Of a stretch of 64,000 bases of DNA, positions 60,671-64,000 are shown piece by piece. Source of the DNA: Argentina anserina (Eukaryota; Streptophyta; Magnoliopsida; Rosales; Rosaceae); assembly GCF_933775445.1 (NCBI RefSeq), contig NW_026089464.1, forward strand, positions 248,001 through 312,000, read 5' to 3'. Both the position numbers and the translations under genes were made by a program. The notes beneath the pieces were generated by a model. That model did not search any database, was not told where the DNA came from, and worked only from the letters and a program-made list of their open reading frames with translations. Positions within the stretch are counted from its first letter, which is position 1. Each line of letters starts with the position of its first letter.

Positions 60671-63309
60671 ATGCGAGTTTCTATTGTATTTGAGAGTTTT
60701 GCAAGTGTGGGAGTGTGTTTCTTTCAAACTGAGTATCTTTACATCGTTTGCGTATCATTACTATTCCAATTGTGTATCTTTTCATTTCTCGTTTGAGTAT
60801 CTTTGTGTAAGGTTTCTGATGCGAGTTTCTATTGTATTTGAGAGTTTTGCAAGTGTGGGAGTGTGTTTCTTTGAAACTGAGTATCTTTACATCGTTTGCG
60901 TATCTTTACTATTCCAATTGTGTATCTTTTCATTTCTCGTTTGAGTATCTTTCTGTAAGGCTTTCTGATGCGAGTTTCTATTGTATTTGAGAGTTTTGCA
61001 AGTGTGGGAGTGTGTTTCTTTCAAACTGAGTATCTTTACATCGTTTGCGTATCTTTACTATTCCAATTGTGTATCTTTACATCGTTTGCGTATCTTTACT
61101 ATTCCTATTGTGTATCTTTTCATTTCTCGTTTGAGTATCTTTCTGTAAGGCTTTCTGATGCGAGTTTCTATTGAATTTGAGAGTTTTGCAAGTGTGGGAG
61201 TGTGTTTCCTTCAAACTGAGTATCTTTACATCGTTTGCGTATGTTTACTATTCCAATTGTGTATCTTTACATCGTTTGCGTATCTTTACTATTCCAATTG
61301 TGTATCTTTTCATTTCTCGTTTGAGTATCTTTCTGTAAGGCTTCTGATGCGAGTTTCTATTGTATTTGAGAGTTTTGCAAGTGTGGGAGTGTGTTTCTTT
61401 CAAACTGAGTATCTTTACATCGTTTGCGTATCTTTACTATTCCAATTGTGTATCTTTTCATTTCTTGTTTGAGTATCTTTCTGTAAGGCTTTCTGATGCG
61501 AGTTTCTATTGTATTTGAGAGTTTTGCAAGTGTGGGAGTGTGTTTCTTTCAATCTGAGTATCTTTACATCGTTTGCGTATCTTTACTATTCCAATTGTGT
61601 ATCTTTACATCGTTTGCGTATCTTTACTATTCCAATTGTGTATCTTTTCATTTCACGTTTGAGTATCTTTCTGTAAGGCTTTCTGATGCGAGTTTCTATT
61701 GAATTTGAGAGTTTTGCAACTGTGGGAGTGTGTTTCTTTCAAACTGAGTATCTTTACATCGTTTGCGTATCTTTACTATTCCAATTGTGTATCTTTACAT
61801 CGTTTGCGTATCTTTACTATTCCAATTGTGTATCTTTTCATTTCTCGTTTGAGTATCTTTCTGTAAGCCTTCTGATGCGAGTTTCTATTGTATTTGAGAG
61901 TTTTGCAAGTGTGGGAGTGTGTTTCTTTCAAACTGAGTATCTTTACATCGTTTGCGTATCTTTACTATTCCAATTGTGTATCTTTACATCGTTTGCGTAT
62001 CATTACTATTCCAATTGTGTATCTTTTCATTTCTCGTTTGAGTATCTTTGTGTAAGGTTTCTGATGCGAGTTTCTATTGTATTTGAGAGTTTTGCAAGTG
62101 TGGGAGTGTGTTTCTTTGAAACTGAGTATCTTTACATCGTTTGCGTATCTTTACTATTCCAATTGTGTATCTTTTCATTTCTCGTTTGAGTATCTTTCTG
62201 TAAGGCTTTCTGATGCGAGTTTCTATTGTATTTGAGAGTTTTGCAAGTGTGGGAGTGTGTTTCTTTCAAACTGAGTATCTTTACATCGTTTGCGTATCTT
62301 TACTATTCCAATTGTGTATCTTTACATCGTTTGCGTATCTTTACTATTCCTATTGTGTATCTTTTCATTTCTCGTTTGAGTATCTTTCTGTAAGGCTTTC
62401 TGATGCGAGTTTCTATTGAATTTGAGAGTTTTGCAAGTGTGGGAGTGTGTTTCCTTCAAACTGAGTATCTTTACATCGTTTGCGTATGTTTACTATTCCA
62501 ATTGTGTATCTTTACATCGTTTGCGTATCTTTACTATTCCAATTGTGTATCTTTTCATTTCTCGTTTGAGTATCTTTCTGTAAGGCTTCTGATGCGAGTT
62601 TCTATTGTATTTGAGAGTTTTGCAAGTGTGGGAGTGTGTTTCTTTCAAACTGAGTATCTTTACATCGTTTGCGTATCTTTACTATTCCAATTGTGTATCT
62701 TTTCATTTCTTGTTTGAGTATCTTTCTGTAAGGCTTTCTGATGCGAGTTTCTATTGTATTTGAGAGTTTTGCAAGTGTGGGAGTGTGTTTCTTTCAATCT
62801 GAGTATCTTTACATCGTTTGCGTATCTTTACTATTCCAATTGTGTATCTTTACATCGTTTGCGTATCTTTACTATTCCAATTGTGTATCTTTTCATTTCA
62901 CGTTTGAGTATCTTTCTGTAAGGCTTTCTGATGCGAGTTTCTATTGAATTTGAGAGTTTTGCAACTGTGGGAGTGTGTTTCTTTCAAACTGAGTATCTTT
63001 ACATCGTTTGCGTATCTTTACTATTCCAATTGTGTATCTTTACATCGTTTGCGTATCTTTACTATTCCAATTGTGTATCTTTTCATTTCTCGTTTGAGTA
63101 TCTTTCTGTAAGCCTTCTGATGCGAGTTTCTATTGTATTTGAGAGTTTTGCAAGTGTGGGAGTGTGTTTCTTTCAAACTGAGTATCTTTACATCGTTTGC
63201 GTATCTTTACTATTCCAATTGTGTATCTTTACATCGTTTGCGTATCTTTACTATTCCAATTGTGTATCTTTTCATTTCACGTTTGAGTATCTTTCTGTAA
63301 GGCTTTCTG
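60671..63309 (+). repeat. 7-unit duplication of 1,245 bp, two copies
   Basis: Units 60,819-62,063 (149, 190, 189, 149, 190, 189, 189) recur at 62,064-63,308 (149, 190, 189, 149, 190, 189, 190). Exactly spaced markers are GTATCATTAC (A at 60,757 and 62,002), CTTTGAAAC (60,873 and 62,118) and TAAGCCTTC (C at 61,868 and 63,113). The unit at 61,875 is a hybrid: its last 41-bp module carries the GTATCATTAC marker of the unit at 60,671, which places the junction of the duplication inside it. Confidence 0.9.
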
Positions 63310-63987
63310 ATGCGAGTTTCTATTGTATTTGAGAGTTTTGCAAGTGTGGGAGTGTGTTTCTTTCAAACTGAGTATCTTTACATCGTTTGCGTATCTTTAC
63401 TATTCCAATTGTGTATCTTTACATCGTTTGCGTATCTTTACTATTCCAATTGTGTATCTTTTCATTTCTTGTTTGAGTATCTTTCTGTAAGGCTTTCTGA
63501 TGCGAGTTTCTATTGTATTTGAGAGTTTTGCAAGTGTGGGAGTGTGTTTCTTTCAAACTGAGTATCTTTACATCGTTTGCGTATCTTTACTATTCCAATT
63601 GTGTATCTTTTCATTTCTCGTTTGAGTATCTTTGTGTAAGGCTTCTGATGCGAGTTTCTATTGTATTTGAGAGTTTTGCAAGTGTGGGAGTGTGTTTCTT
63701 TGAAACTGAGTATCTTTACATCGTTTGCGTATCTTTACTATTCCAATTGTGTATCTTTTCATTTCTCGTTTGAGTATCTTTCTGTAAGGCTTTCTGATGC
63801 GAGTTTCTATTGTATTTGAGAGTTTTGCAAGTGTGGGAGTGTGTTTCTTTCAATCTGAGTATCTTTACATCGTTTGCGTATCTTTACTATTCCAATTGTG
63901 TATCTTTACATCGTTTGCATATCTTTACTATTCCAATTGTGTATCTTTTCATTTCTCAAACTGAGTATCTTTCTGTAAGGCTTTCTG
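63310..63987 (+). repeat. Satellite units matching 58.0-58.7 kb
   Basis: Units 63,500, 63,648 and 63,797 match 58,219, 58,367 and 58,516 at 5,281 bp, including CTTTGAAAC (63,702 and 58,421), GCATATC and the arm-swapped CTCAAACTGAG. Confidence 0.85.
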
Positions 63988-64000
63988 ATGCGAGTTTCTA
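63988..64000 (+). repeat. Partial satellite unit at right edge
   Basis: The first 13 bases of the next unit head. The array continues past the right edge. Confidence 0.95.

Larger units (their letters stand above)
1..64000. repeat. Satellite DNA array, single family, about 190-bp unit with variable internal 41-bp subrepeat
   Basis: Every part of the window is a copy of one unit. I placed 360 unit starts (at the ATGCGAG motif, or TTGCGAG/ATTCGAG variants) from 51 to 63,988, mean spacing about 178 bp. All copies run the same way; no inverted block, gap, transposon or unique spacer was seen. The consensus 190-bp unit is 64/190 G+C, 91 T and 35 A on the + strand. Unit lengths fall into classes 148/149, 189/190, 230/231 and 271/272, which differ by multiples of 41 bp. 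The unit consists of a 62-bp head, one to four 41-bp subrepeats, and a 46-bp tail. Arrays of this size and homogeneity with higher-order periodicity are known from eukaryotic heterochromatin. That placement is inference: nothing in the window shows a chromosomal location. I do not recognise the family. Confidence 0.98.

Noticed and set aside
1..64000. CENP-B box or telomeric repeat that would identify the chromosomal site
   Set aside because: I looked for the TTCG....A..CGGG pattern on both strands and for TTAGGG, TTTAGGG and TTAGG-type arrays. The consensus unit lacks them; the rare ATTCGAG variant at 53,530 and 56,403 does not continue to CGGG.
1..64000. Transposon, retroelement or integrated element within the array
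   Set aside because: No break in the unit order, no terminal repeats, target duplications, poly-A tail or unrelated sequence was seen. All length changes are explained by the 41-bp module and small indels.
1..64000. tRNA, rRNA or other RNA gene, or rDNA spacer repeats
   Set aside because: No conserved tRNA or rRNA sequence is present, and 64 kb without a transcription unit is too long for an ordinary rDNA spacer.
1..64000. A prokaryotic genomic region with regulatory sites or operons
   Set aside because: No genes, ribosome binding sites in meaningful context, or terminators occur. A 64-kb pure tandem array with higher-order repeats is typical of eukaryotic heterochromatin and not of bacteria or phages.

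Overview
The whole 64 kb window is one uninterrupted tandem satellite array. I see no gene, RNA gene, mobile element, CRISPR array or unique sequence anywhere in it. Every base belongs to one repeat family, always in the same orientation. The size, homogeneity and higher-order organisation suggest centromeric, pericentromeric or subtelomeric heterochromatin of a eukaryote, probably from a long-read assembly. I do not recognise the satellite family and cannot name the organism. The consensus 190-bp unit is about 34% GC, and the + strand is strongly T-rich (about 48% T against 18% A).

The array is nested at three levels. (1) An octamer, GTATCTTT, recurs every 19-23 bp in part of the unit. (2) A 41-bp subrepeat made of a 19-bp and a 22-bp half occurs 1, 2, 3 or 4 times per unit. 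(3) A roughly 108-bp backbone carries it. This gives four unit lengths: 148/149, 189/190, 230/231 and 271/272 bp. The 1-bp difference within each class is a C-TT-C versus C-TTT-C indel just before the ATGCGAG that I use as unit start. I traced 360 unit starts between 51 and 63,988, with a mean spacing of about 178 bp.

Above the unit level there are overlapping higher-order repeats (HORs), visible from shared length orders and diagnostic substitutions. From left to right: a 7-unit HOR of about 1,245 bp (2.4-3.6 kb, again at 9.5-12.0 kb); a 1,242-bp duplication (4.0-6.4 kb); a 1,920/1,961-bp duplication (13.7-17.6 kb); an 18-unit 3,166-bp HOR in 2.8 copies (16.7-25.5 kb); derivatives of 2,787 and 2,556 bp (23.5-31.7 kb); a run of six short units (31.2-32.1 kb); a 14-unit 2,366-bp HOR in 2.9 copies (32.7-39.6 kb); a regular 190-bp run with a 950-bp period (39.6-41.1 kb); a 3,607-bp HOR (42.0-47.9 kb) that is also found near 7.3-9.6 kb; a 1,436-bp and a 2,873-bp duplication (49.6-56.9 kb); and 2,262-bp and 1,245-bp duplications (57.5-63.3 kb).

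Many stop-free stretches exist on both strands (for example 196 codons at 57,461-58,051). They arise because the unit lacks stops in some frames and the 189- and 231-bp units are multiples of three. I judge none to be a gene. The points most worth a second look are the 41-bp length modulator, the imperfect inverted repeat that brackets it together with the arm-swapped variant seen only after 53 kb, the chain of shrinking HORs, and the concentration of variants at CpG positions.
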